A DNA stretch of 64,000 bases from Streptomyces composti (GTDB taxonomy: Bacteria > Actinomycetota > Actinomycetes > Streptomycetales > Streptomycetaceae): contig NZ_JAATEM010000034.1 of assembly GCF_012034205.1 (NCBI RefSeq), positions 1 through 64,000 on the forward strand, given 5' to 3'. The first letter of the stretch is position 1; each line of letters begins with the position of its first letter. The translations under genes and the position numbers were made by a program. Positions 46,801 to 53,077 of the stretch are shown here, in pieces. The notes below the pieces were generated by a model, which saw nothing but the letters and a program-made list of their open reading frames with translations, searched no databases and was not told the origin of the DNA.

Positions 46801-46894
46801 TGCCCTGCTGGGCCGGGCTGACCGAGGCGGGGCCGCTCGCGCCGCGCGCTGCCCGCCAGCGTGCCACCAGGTTTCGTCCAGTCGTCAGGTCCAT
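37838..46894 (-). CDS. Trimodular NRPS: C-A-PCP, C-A-PCP, C-A*(degenerate)-PCP
   Basis: The 3018-residue synthetase has C1 (HHLVCDG near residue 151), A1 (YTSGSTGDP near 591, YGPSE near 723), PCP1 (DLGGHSL near 963), C2 (HHLVADG near 1152), A2 (FTSGSTGQP near 1621, YGLTE near 1760), PCP2 (DLGGQSL near 1998), C3 (HHIVSDA near 2186), A3 and PCP3 (ELNGFSL near 2958). A3 (from about 2485) lacks the phosphate loop, the YGPTE motif and the C-terminal catalytic lysine (A10 reads DGDYDPSG), so it should not activate an amino acid. No epimerase, thioesterase or reductase is present. By eye the specificity residues read DVFTILLTYK for A1 and DGQSAYVVAK for A2; I cannot name substrates. ATG 46894 shares its A with the upstream TGA (TGATG), so translation is coupled to the ligase. 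Confidence 0.93.
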   Translation of the reverse strand: MDLTTGRNLVARWRAARGASGPASVSPAQQGIWLFEGLHPHTPVFNLTFAVRHTGPLDQERFDAAVTALIGRHPALRSTFAAGPEGPVRTVHAEVAGPATVWTDLRHDPEAAEEFAARAAAEPFDLGRAPLVRVHGVRLADEEHLLVLVAHHLVCDGGSLRVLFGELEHLYGGGELPLPGADVPAAVSDPGHLAYWKEQLTGLPVLDLPTDRPRTADRGFAAGSVPVDLPADLVNAAERLAAEEGTTLFTVLLAAYQLLLGRHSGQSDFGVGTAEGGRSRRGRHGIVGLLTNPLVLRTDLSGRPTFRELVRRAGRTSLDALAHRDAPFEDVVAALGAGRSMDRSPLFRTHFVFHGEFGTPRLGGAALRPVPLPRQATQHDVELHLWRDGERVWGSWDYNAGLFDATTARAMAERLRVLLTEAVADPDRLAAHLGLHTEEDRAFLARWGSGPRPGTEPVLLTDLFAEQVVRVPDAVAVTDSRQQLTYRRLDERSNQLAHLLRAGGTGPEDIVGIQLRRTADLAVAMLGILKAGAAYLPLDPAYPAERIAFMREDSGARTILTELDHEALDRQPVTPVTGTGTRPDSLAYVLYTSGSTGDPKAVMLTHASTVEMVRWGLREYTAHQLSRVLASTSVCFDVSVFEFFGTLSAGGTVVVVEDPLALLAPDAPDVTLICTVPSAARELVAGGGLRGTPKVIGLGGEALPGALVEDLYATGHIEAVYNLYGPSEDSTYSTWSRVPRGERVPAIGRPLPHEHAYVLDAELRPVPVGAVGELYLSGAGLARGYLNRPALTASRFVADPFAPGRRMYRTGDLVRYRPDGELAYLGREDFQVKVRGQRIELGEIEAALRRRPEVDDAVAMMHGDRLVGYVTATAPGAVDHAELRSHLRRTLTDAMVPSAFVVLDAIPRTPNGKVDRRALPAPVQPAGRGEPPRGATEELVAGIWREVLGVETVGRDDDFFDLGGHSLLAGQVLTRLRERAGADASVRLLFERSVLSDLAAALKDDGTRPGPATAPRLPGPDGTEMAAVTTGQQQLWFLCRMDPAAHRAWLMQGSLRISGPVRAEVLDRALRTVVQRHETLRTTFREVDGQLRQLIHPEPLAGLERVSLSTESELADLAEEAAQGIDLSAGPLLRVHLAELGEEDHILLLTVHHLVADGWSLAVLGEELGRVYAAGLEERDPGLEPLPVQYADHAAWQREALDGGALTPHIDYWRRQLDGVAPLELRTDRLRPARPSYRGALSRHRVPAGVVRRLHAHGAEHAATPYMVLLAAFMVLLHRHSEQTDIAVGSPVAGRNHSDFERLVGFFLHTVVLRAEVRDDVPFTELLRQVRRTVLDALDHQDAPFEAILEELDLPVRGPSRTPLFDVMFNYLSQPGAGFTAPGLNAEQIPAERLPAKYDLELYVEDLPDGSVDLLLSYSQDLFDSGTAEAVLDRYVTLLAQVAADPGRAVGDLRLTDGSGIPHTPSVAPEGATVADAFLKQVALHPDRVALWTPDVVLSYAETDLRARVLAGALRARVAAGHGRVGILCGQGVEVPVAMLGIMASGHAYMPLDPNAPESRLSQLIELTDADAIVTDRANRALAEQVAGGRPVIDVNDGTARPLDAWTPLDPDGVAYVLFTSGSTGQPKAVVQSHHNVARHTYAYAEVLGVRETDRLTMVCSYTADGAGQDLYSALVHGATACPMDLRRDGAEAVREALARSGATIYHSTPTAFRELATAVGAADWPDTLHTAAYGGEKLTRDDVTFVQRKLPDCRIVNVYGLTECSVALMHVIEPGEALPRASVPIGRPIPGVDVHLRGGDGRPAELFGEIILTGPSLALGYLDPAQTAAAFHEGPEGRSYHTGDLAWLLPDGSLELVGRRDGQVKLWGHRVETGEVEARLRALPGVTDAAVVPVTDPAGQLQLAGYFTGTAEPADVRAELYAVLPHYMVPRVLVPMASLPYTRTAKISRTELPAPDWHAPAPSAPPRTPTEQAIADVISEVLEVPAVGRQDNFFDLGGQSLQASKVVGRLRETLGVEVSVRQIFELGTVERIAAALAPGRPGIEPRPEGAEAVLSYDQRRLWLEDQLRSSVAYNVHGRQRLIGDLDVAVLERSIRAIIARHETLRTTFPVVDGRTVQSVAPPDDAWRIPVEDLSGFAGDRLGAALKLADEQATTTFDLAAGPLFHCLLVKLADDEHLLSITIHHIVSDAWSIRLFLAELSRLYEAGGDADAAGLAPLPVQYRDYAAWQRTWLTPEKLEAQVGYWRQHLEGSPAALDLPVARRLSPDQGAEGGRVWAELSAEETAALHELCRAHGVTPFMLLLTLLATVLRRWSGQDDLVIGAPVTTRNDAATTDLIGFFVNTLPLRVDLSGDPAFDALLGRVRKVALDGYTHNEDTPFDVLVNELKVPRDPNHTPLFQVVLNMVESTSEDWELAGVSVRNVEPPALPSKFDLTLTAHMSDTAVKFELVHHRDRYDTVMMRALLDQVRTLLAGAAADPSRGILEYPLQAPENVPAAPALRTEEVSRPEPPAARHMALADGSGFWTYAQMYAAADRTARSLAARGEGNVAVIKRPTAGFAVAALGCALADVPFSAVAADPGLAHHPFITTVLDPAPGEDTPETAIDVRALLAEAADTAGEGPVPVVDDWTAGRYGFGRQDRFAVLTGGAGALMCALNASRAAGAALVMPDEAATASPAALIGWLRDTPVTVLHLTGPQLRDLAAHDVRFPSLRRVLLDNDGRLTSHDVELVRRMAPSCRITALYRLDAAGRPLAAFDVPDDWSPRTAPLRVPLGTEVSGTRAELLNPAGLPVAPGEIGEIRAASRSTGDLGRRLPDGTLEFAGTAGTRTDLVEVVAALRDLPAVRDALVTELPGADNRVSIVAFVAADEDAVSVSELRRHLTLRLPETLMPQQLLTLERLPLTPDGDYDPSGLPDPAGDDGGDVYVAPRTPVERQLVEIFEELLDVEGVGVHNTFFELNGFSLLATQLVSRIRETFRIELALREVFESPTVESLAQLIVRAQAEQADTAALEVLLSELE

Positions 46895-48816
46895 CACGCC
46901 GCCGCCTCGCCCTTGATCGCCGTCAGGACGCGATCGAGTACCGCGTCCTGAGCCCGCCCGTCGGCGAGCCATCCCTTCATCAGCTCGTTCGCCACGTCCT
47001 GCGGGGTCGCCGCCGAGAGCACCGTCCCCAGCGGCACCGGCAGTTGCAGCGCGTCCTCCAGGACCGCCGCCGCCTCGGCGGCCAGGACCGAGTCCAGTCC
47101 CAGATCGATCAGGCCGTCCGTCGGGCGGCAGTCCGGGATGTCCCGGACCGCGGCGACGATCCCGCAGATCAGCATGGTCAGCTCGTCGGCCGCCGCCGGC
47201 GGCGAGGGCTCCCCGGCGGACAGTTCGCCCAGCCGCTGCGGATCGTCGGCGATCGCGTCGGCGTAGGCCCCGGCCAGGAACTTCTCCCGGCAGTGCGAGC
47301 GCCGCACCTTGCCGCTCGATGTGCGCGGTACGGCACGGGGCGGTACCAGGACCACCAGTCCGAGCGGGAGCCCGGTGCCCGCGAGCACGGCTGCGCGCAC
47401 CTGTGCGGCGAGTTCCGGGGTGCGCTCGCCGCGCACCTCCAGGACCAGGACCGGGCACGCGGAAGGGCCGTCCACCAGGAACGCGGCGGCCGTACCCGCC
47501 CTGCGGCCGAGGAGTTCCAGGGCGGGCGCCTCGACGTCCGACGCGTGGTGGTTGGCGCCCCGGAACACGATGACGTCCTTGGCCCGTCCGGTGACGGTCA
47601 GTTCGCCGGCCCGCAGGTAGCCGAGGTCACCGGTGCGCAGGTACGTCTCGCCGTGCAGCTCGCCGAACAGCGAGGTGGAGTCGGCGCGGTGGTAACCGGG
47701 CGTGATGTGCGGTCCGGCGATCCAGATCTCGCCCTCCTGCCCCTCCTGCCTGGGCGCGCCCGTCTCCGGGTCCACCACGTGGACGCGCTGGCCGTCCACC
47801 GGAGCGCCGCAGCTGACCGTGGCGTCGGACGCCGGCCCCGCCCAGTGGCCCGCGCTGACGATCAGCGTCGCCTCCGCCAGCCCGTAGCAGGGCACGAATG
47901 CCCCGGGATCGAAGCCGACCGGCGCGAAGCGCCGCGCGAACGCCTCCATGGTCTGCTGCCGGACCGTCTCGCCGCCGCTGAACGCCACGCTCCAGCCCGA
48001 CAGGTCGAGCCCCTCCAGCGCGGCGTCGTCGTGCGCCCGGCGCACACACAGCTGGTACGCGAAGTCGGGGCCGCCGCTGACCGTGACACCGTGCTCCGTG
48101 ATCTGCCGCAGCCAGGACAGCGGCGCCTTGAGGAAGTCCTCCGGTGGCATGATCCGTACCGGGATGCCTGCCGACATCGGTGCCAGCAGCCCTCCGATGA
48201 GACCCATGTCGTGGTACGGCGGCAGCCAGGTCATCCCGCGCGAGGACTCGCTCAGACCGAACGCCCGGGCGATGGCCGCCGTGTTCGCCGCGATGCTGTC
48301 GTGGCGGACCAGGACTCCGCGAGGGTTCCCGGTACTGCCGGAGGTGTACTGGATGATTCCGACCTGCTGGTCCGCGGCACCCGGCGGGCGGAACCAGTTC
48401 GTGCCGTCGGCCTCCGCCCCGGGGACGGTCAGGAACGACGCCTCCCCCATGCCGGTGTGCTGCTCGGGGGCCAGGACGACCGAGGGACGGGCGTCCTGCA
48501 CGATGCCGTCGATCCGTGCGCGGTCCGGGAGGGACGACTGGTTCGGCGGATAGGCGGGAATCACCGGACGGCCGGCCAGGAACGCGGCGAACACCGCGAC
48601 CACGTACTCCAGGCCGGCGGGGTAGAGCAGCAGCGCCGGTCCGTCACCGCAACGGGTCAGCTGCCCGGCCAGGGCGGAGGCCCGCCCGGCGAGCGAGCCG
48701 TGACTCAGCTCCGTGGTCCGCCCGTCCCTGCCGACGAGCTCGTAGGCGGTGGCGTCCGGCTCCCGCTCGGCCCGGGAGCGGAGTATGTCGACCAGAAGGT
48801 GTGCGCGGTCGATCAT
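46894..48816 (-). CDS. Fatty acyl-AMP ligase fused to acyl carrier protein
   Basis: The 640-residue protein activates a carboxylic acid as acyl-AMP and loads it on its own carrier domain, starting a lipopeptide. The ligase core shows YTSGSTGNPRGV (near residue 159), the FAAL-type motif LPPYHDMGLIGG, and YGLAEATLI. The C-terminal carrier domain has the phosphopantetheine serine in DLGLDSVLAAEA (near 574). The C1 domain of the coupled NRPS would take the acyl group. ATG 48816 follows GGGAGGG; upstream in-frame sequence is unlike the family. The substrate is likely a fatty or other non-amino acid, by the family. Confidence 0.92.
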   Translation of the reverse strand: MIDRAHLLVDILRSRAEREPDATAYELVGRDGRTTELSHGSLAGRASALAGQLTRCGDGPALLLYPAGLEYVVAVFAAFLAGRPVIPAYPPNQSSLPDRARIDGIVQDARPSVVLAPEQHTGMGEASFLTVPGAEADGTNWFRPPGAADQQVGIIQYTSGSTGNPRGVLVRHDSIAANTAAIARAFGLSESSRGMTWLPPYHDMGLIGGLLAPMSAGIPVRIMPPEDFLKAPLSWLRQITEHGVTVSGGPDFAYQLCVRRAHDDAALEGLDLSGWSVAFSGGETVRQQTMEAFARRFAPVGFDPGAFVPCYGLAEATLIVSAGHWAGPASDATVSCGAPVDGQRVHVVDPETGAPRQEGQEGEIWIAGPHITPGYHRADSTSLFGELHGETYLRTGDLGYLRAGELTVTGRAKDVIVFRGANHHASDVEAPALELLGRRAGTAAAFLVDGPSACPVLVLEVRGERTPELAAQVRAAVLAGTGLPLGLVVLVPPRAVPRTSSGKVRRSHCREKFLAGAYADAIADDPQRLGELSAGEPSPPAAADELTMLICGIVAAVRDIPDCRPTDGLIDLGLDSVLAAEAAAVLEDALQLPVPLGTVLSAATPQDVANELMKGWLADGRAQDAVLDRVLTAIKGEAAA

Positions 48817-49209
48817 CAGGGGCCCTCCCAAGCATGCGATGTCCGACGGTCCACCCGGGGAATCCGGGCGGACCGGGTAAGCCCCCCTGCGCTGCGGGCG
48901 CACCGCTCGTGGCGCCGGTTCTGCTGCCGGGGACCTGAGGCCGGTTGGTTCGTCGCCTGCGCCGGACGGTGCGGCATTTCATCTGCTGTCCGACGAGGCG
49001 CGCATATGGGCGGCAGCCCACACCATGCCGAGGAAGGTAATCGCCCGTCGGAGGGGGCGGGCGTCCCATAAAGGGGGGATGCACCCGGTGCCGCCCGATC
49101 CCTGAACATGTCTACGTGCACGGTCCATTGGGCGCCGTACGCCTCCGACAGGGAAAGGCATTACGTCCTGAGCGACGTGATCCCATTTCCGACCCGACAT
49201 AAACCGTGG
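48817..49209. promoter_or_regulatory. Divergent promoter region between ligase/NRPS and exporter operons
   Basis: This 393-base region lies between two divergent operons. It contains a weaker form of the shared dyad: GTCCCA-TAAAGG-GGGGAT at 49063–49080 (ten of twelve arm positions match). TACCTT on the minus strand (49039–49034) is 23 bases from it and GAACAT on the plus strand (49104–49109) is also 23 bases from it, so one site could serve both directions. No gene is supported here; a short minus-strand frame is rejected. Confidence 0.5.
49063..49080. promoter_or_regulatory. Degenerate GTCCCC-N6-GGGGAC dyad
   Basis: GTCCCA TAAAGG GGGGAT agrees with the dyads at 36540 and 56814 in arm sequence and six-base spacer. 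It is centred between two possible divergent -10 elements. Confidence 0.45.
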
Positions 49210-50649
49210 ATGGGGCAGTCGCGCATGCGGAAATTCATAGCAATCTGGGCGAGCAGCCTGGTGACGATGACCGGATCGGCACTCACCGGATTCGCGCTCG
49301 GCGTGTGGGTCTATCTGGAGACCGGATCGACCACCCAGCTCGCCCTCACCTTCGTGCTCGCGTTTCTGCCCGCCATCGTGTTCTCACCGCTGGCCGGAGC
49401 GCTGGTGGACCGCTGGGACCGCAGGGTGATCCTGCTCGTCGGTGACGCGGTGGGCATCGGCACCACACTGACCCTGGGTCTGTTGTTCACGGCCGGTCAT
49501 CTGCAACCGTGGCACATCTTCGTCACCACGGTGATCCGGTCGTTGCTGCGAGCCATGCAGGTCCCGGCGCTCAACTCGATCGTCGTCCTGCTCGCGCCCA
49601 AGGAGCAGATCGGCCGCGCCAACGGCATGATGGGGGTCGCCAACGCCATCAGCCAGACCGTGGCGCCGGCGCTCGGCGGTGCGCTCATGCTCGCCATCGG
49701 ACTCAACGGGGTCCTGTTCATCGACTGCGCCACCTTCTTCCTCAACGTCGTGGTGCTCTTCCTGACGCGCATCCCCGCCCCGCCGGCGTCGGAGGCCGGC
49801 AGCGAGGGCAAGGGGTCGCTGCGCAGCGAGATCCGGCAGGGCTGGCGCGTTCTGGCCGTCAACCGCGCCCTGGTCACCCTCGCCGTGTTCTACGCGGCGC
49901 TGGACCTCAGCGTCGGCTTCGTCGACGTCCTCATCACGCCGATGGTGATCGGCTTCGCGTCGGTCTCGGCCCTGGGCATGGTGCTCACGGTCGGCGGTGT
50001 CGGACTGGTTCTCGGCAGCGTCACCATGGCCTCCTGGGGCGGCCCCCGGCGCCGCGTCCACGGCACGGCGGGCTTCGCGATCCCCCTGGGGCTGTTCCTG
50101 TGCCTCGGATCGCTGCGCCCCAGCGTCACCCTGGTGGCGATCGCCGCGTTCGGTTTCATGTTCTGCTCGATGATCATCGACGGCACCTCGCGGAGCATCA
50201 TCGGCACCGAGGTGGAACCCGATCTGCAGGGACGTGCGTTCGCCACCTTCAACATGATCACCAACACTGTCCTGTGCAGCAGCTACCTCCTCGCCGGGCC
50301 GGTCTCCGACCGCATCTTCGAGCCCCTGCTCGCCGAGGACGGCGCGCTCGCGGGAAGCGTCGGCGGCGTCATCGGCACCGGGCCCGGACGCGGCATGGCC
50401 CTGCTGCTCGGGCTGCTCGGGCTGCTGGTCCTGGCGACGGCCGCCGTGGGCTATCTGACCCCGGGCCTGCGCAGCCTGTCGGACAAGGTGACGAAGCCCG
50501 ACGAACCGTCACCCGAGGCCGAGCCGTCCTCCGAGAAGGAGCCGGCCCGCGGTGCGGACGCCGGTCCGTCCGAGGACGCGGGTGCGACCGGGGGCACCGG
50601 CCGGGAAACGACGGTGGGCACCGCGCGCCAGCCGGTCTCCGACCGATGA
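49210..50649 (+). CDS. MFS-type exporter
   Basis: The 479-residue protein has about twelve hydrophobic helices in residues 5–430, with the MFS loop motif LAGALVDRWDRRVILLVGD between helices 2 and 3. A long charged, disordered C-terminal tail (about 60 residues, PDEPSPEAEPSSEKEP…) follows. It resembles multidrug and macrolide exporters. It likely exports the cluster product. The start is uncertain: ATG 49210 or 49225 fit the family; in-frame codons further upstream lack a good ribosome site. Its stop overlaps the next start as ATGA. Confidence 0.9.
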   Translation: MGQSRMRKFIAIWASSLVTMTGSALTGFALGVWVYLETGSTTQLALTFVLAFLPAIVFSPLAGALVDRWDRRVILLVGDAVGIGTTLTLGLLFTAGHLQPWHIFVTTVIRSLLRAMQVPALNSIVVLLAPKEQIGRANGMMGVANAISQTVAPALGGALMLAIGLNGVLFIDCATFFLNVVVLFLTRIPAPPASEAGSEGKGSLRSEIRQGWRVLAVNRALVTLAVFYAALDLSVGFVDVLITPMVIGFASVSALGMVLTVGGVGLVLGSVTMASWGGPRRRVHGTAGFAIPLGLFLCLGSLRPSVTLVAIAAFGFMFCSMIIDGTSRSIIGTEVEPDLQGRAFATFNMITNTVLCSSYLLAGPVSDRIFEPLLAEDGALAGSVGGVIGTGPGRGMALLLGLLGLLVLATAAVGYLTPGLRSLSDKVTKPDEPSPEAEPSSEKEPARGADAGPSEDAGATGGTGRETTVGTARQPVSDR

Positions 50650-53048
50650 CCGGCCGCGACAGGGAACCAGCCGCAGCGCGCACGAGCAGGGCCGAACCCG
50701 CAGGCCCGGCGGGTGCCGGGTACTTCCGGCGGCTGCCGCTGGGTGCCTCCGGCTGGGACCTCTGGGGCGACGCGGCGCTGCGCAGCGCCGGGTTCCCCGC
50801 CGACCGGATCAACGAGCTGTGCGACGACGAACTCGCCCAGGCCGCCGACCGGTTCGACGACCGGGACGAGACCTCCCGTGCCCACTACACGAAGGTGTTC
50901 CAGGCCGCCACGGAGCGGCTCAGCGCGGCCGTGCGCCGCACCGCCGCCGATCCGGTCTTCCGCGAGGCGGTCACCTGGCAGAACCCCGCACTCGTCCACA
51001 ACTGCCTGGACAAGGCGGCCGCCGGTGAACCCCGCAATGTGCGCGGCCGGTACCACGAGCAGACGATCGTCACCTACCTCCAGCGCTACTGCCTGAAGAA
51101 CGACACGGTCGGATTCTTCGGCCCGGTCGGCTGGGCCCGCATCTGCCCGGAGGAGACCGGTCTGACGGCCGTACCCGGCCCGGGGCTGGTGAAGGGCCGC
51201 ACGACCTACTTCGAGGGCTGGGCCGTCGAGGCGCTCGCCCACGCCATCGGCGCCCGCCGGGAGGTGCTGCCCTTTCTGACACCGCGGGTCGTCCCCTCCG
51301 CCTCCCTCACCGGCTGGACCGTCCAGCTGCCCTTCCGCAAGCCGGTCACCCTGACCGCGCAGGAGGCCCGGGTGCTGGGCCGGTGCGACGGCAGACACAC
51401 CGTCGGCGACATCGCGGGCACGCCCTTCGACCTGGAGACCGTGACCGCCCTGCTGCGCCTTCGCGATCTCGACATCATCCGCATGGACCTGGCGGGAGGT
51501 CTGGTTCCCGAGCCCGAGCGGGAACTCGCCGAACGGATCGCCGGGATCGGCGACCCGGCGGTACGCCGGCGCGCCGCCGAGCCGCTCGAGGCACTCCTCG
51601 CCGCCCGGGCGGAGGTGGCCGCCTCGGCCGGAGACCCGGACCGGCTGCTGCGTGCCAGCCGGCACCTCGCCGCCGAGTTCGAACGCCTCACCGAGTCCTC
51701 GTCCACCCGCCGCGCGGGCGGCACCTACGCCGGCCGGACACTGGTCTACGAGGACACCGTCCGCGACATCGATCTGAGCGTGGGCCGCACGATCACCGAC
51801 CGGCTCGCGGCGCCTCTCGGACTGCTCCTCGACAGCGCGCTCTGGCTGGCCAACACCATCGGGGAGCGCTACCTCGCACGGGCCCGCCAGATCCTGGACC
51901 GTGAGCGGGCGCGGAGCGGGGCCGGGACGATGCCGTTGCTGCAGATGCTCACCTCGCTGCTGCCCGAGGTCGCCCGGCTCTCCACCGACGACGTCCGCTC
52001 GGAGCTGGTCGACGAGGTGGTCGCGGAGTTCCGCGAGCGCTGGCGCCGAGTCCTCGGACTGCCCCTGGACGCCTTCGAGAGCACCCGCCGCCATGTGGTC
52101 TCGGCCGCGGACGTCGCCGAGCGGGCGGCCCGGGAGTTCGCGACCGGGGAACCGCTGTGGAGCTGTGCCCGCTGGAACTCGCCCGACATCATGCTCATGG
52201 CGGACAGCCCGCAGGCCGCCGAACGCGGCGACGTGGACTTCGTCCTGGGCGAGATGCACTGCGCCATCAACACACTGGAGAGCCAGCTCTTCGCCTCTCA
52301 GCACCCCGACCCCGGCCGTCTGAGGGACAGCGCGGCCGCCTCGGGCATGGACCGCCGAGTGACCGTCATCCCGCGGATGGACGCCGCCCTGACCACGTCC
52401 CGGATGGCCCGGGCCGCCGAGCTGCGGCTGCCGTCCTACACCTACCTGTCGATCGGCGCGGACTCCTTCGAGCCGCCTCCGGGCGCGACGGTCCTGCCGG
52501 TCACGGACCTGGTGGTGGAGCGAGGGGATGACGAGCAACTCCGCGTGCGCCACCGCACCGACGGCCGGGAGTACCCGTTCGCGGAAGTGATCGGCGAGCC
52601 GCTGTCGCTGCTCGCCGCGAACGCCTTCAGCCCGTTCGGCGGTGCGCGCCACCGCCCCCGCGTCACCATCGACCGGCTCGTCGTCGAGCGCGAGGCCTGG
52701 ACCTTCCGGGCCGCGGACTGCGACTGGGCGTTCGTCAAGGACGAGCAGCGGCGGTATGCGGCAGCCCGGGCCTGGCGGGCGCGGCACGGCCTGCCCGATC
52801 GCGGCTTCTACCGGGTGCCGGTCGAACGCAAGCCGATGGCCGTGGACTTCCGCAGCCTGGCCCTGGTGAATCTGCTGGCCAAGTCCGTCCGCAGGACCGC
52901 CGAGAGCGGTGCCGACCGGTTCACCGTCTCCGAGATGCTGCCCGGCACCGACCGGCTCTGGCTGCGTGACCGGGCCGGTGAGCGGTACACGGCCGAGCTG
53001 CGCGTCGTCGCCGTCGACGCCATGGACCGGCGCTCCCCTGCGACCTGA
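50646..53048 (+). CDS. LanB N-terminal-like (tRNA-dependent transferase-like) protein
   Basis: The 800-residue protein resembles the N-terminal (glutamylation) domain of lanthipeptide dehydratases: RYCLKNDTVGFFGPVGWARI near residue 158, GRTLVYEDTVRDIDLSVGR near 363, and LGEMHCAINTLESQLFASQHPDP near 534. The elimination (SpaB-C) domain that completes a dehydratase is absent. Such small LanB proteins include peptide aminoacyl-tRNA ligases, which join an amino acid from tRNA to a peptide C-terminus. No precursor peptide gene is visible. Overlapping the exporter gene by ATGA and followed by an M28 peptidase, it may add a tRNA-derived residue to the NRPS product. The function is inferred and untested. 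Confidence 0.85.
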   Translation: MTGRDREPAAARTSRAEPAGPAGAGYFRRLPLGASGWDLWGDAALRSAGFPADRINELCDDELAQAADRFDDRDETSRAHYTKVFQAATERLSAAVRRTAADPVFREAVTWQNPALVHNCLDKAAAGEPRNVRGRYHEQTIVTYLQRYCLKNDTVGFFGPVGWARICPEETGLTAVPGPGLVKGRTTYFEGWAVEALAHAIGARREVLPFLTPRVVPSASLTGWTVQLPFRKPVTLTAQEARVLGRCDGRHTVGDIAGTPFDLETVTALLRLRDLDIIRMDLAGGLVPEPERELAERIAGIGDPAVRRRAAEPLEALLAARAEVAASAGDPDRLLRASRHLAAEFERLTESSSTRRAGGTYAGRTLVYEDTVRDIDLSVGRTITDRLAAPLGLLLDSALWLANTIGERYLARARQILDRERARSGAGTMPLLQMLTSLLPEVARLSTDDVRSELVDEVVAEFRERWRRVLGLPLDAFESTRRHVVSAADVAERAAREFATGEPLWSCARWNSPDIMLMADSPQAAERGDVDFVLGEMHCAINTLESQLFASQHPDPGRLRDSAAASGMDRRVTVIPRMDAALTTSRMARAAELRLPSYTYLSIGADSFEPPPGATVLPVTDLVVERGDDEQLRVRHRTDGREYPFAEVIGEPLSLLAANAFSPFGGARHRPRVTIDRLVVEREAWTFRAADCDWAFVKDEQRRYAAARAWRARHGLPDRGFYRVPVERKPMAVDFRSLALVNLLAKSVRRTAESGADRFTVSEMLPGTDRLWLRDRAGERYTAELRVVAVDAMDRRSPAT

Positions 53049-53077
53049 TTCCTCTCATCCCCTCGCGAGGTACGACC

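Noticed and set aside
46895..47458. Upstream extension of the NRPS reading frame
   Set aside because: The extra residues are the shifted frame of the acyl-AMP ligase carrier region and look like no NRPS. The coupled ATG at 46894 gives a normal condensation domain start.
48979..49200. Minus-strand 73-codon frame as a possible precursor peptide for the LanB-like protein
   Set aside because: It overlaps the promoter region, has no ribosome site or leader/core layout, and runs away from the LanB-like gene. Nothing else in the cluster looks like a precursor.
50646..53048. Complete class I lanthipeptide dehydratase system
   Set aside because: The elimination domain, a LanC cyclase and a precursor peptide gene are all missing, so this is not a lanthipeptide cluster.
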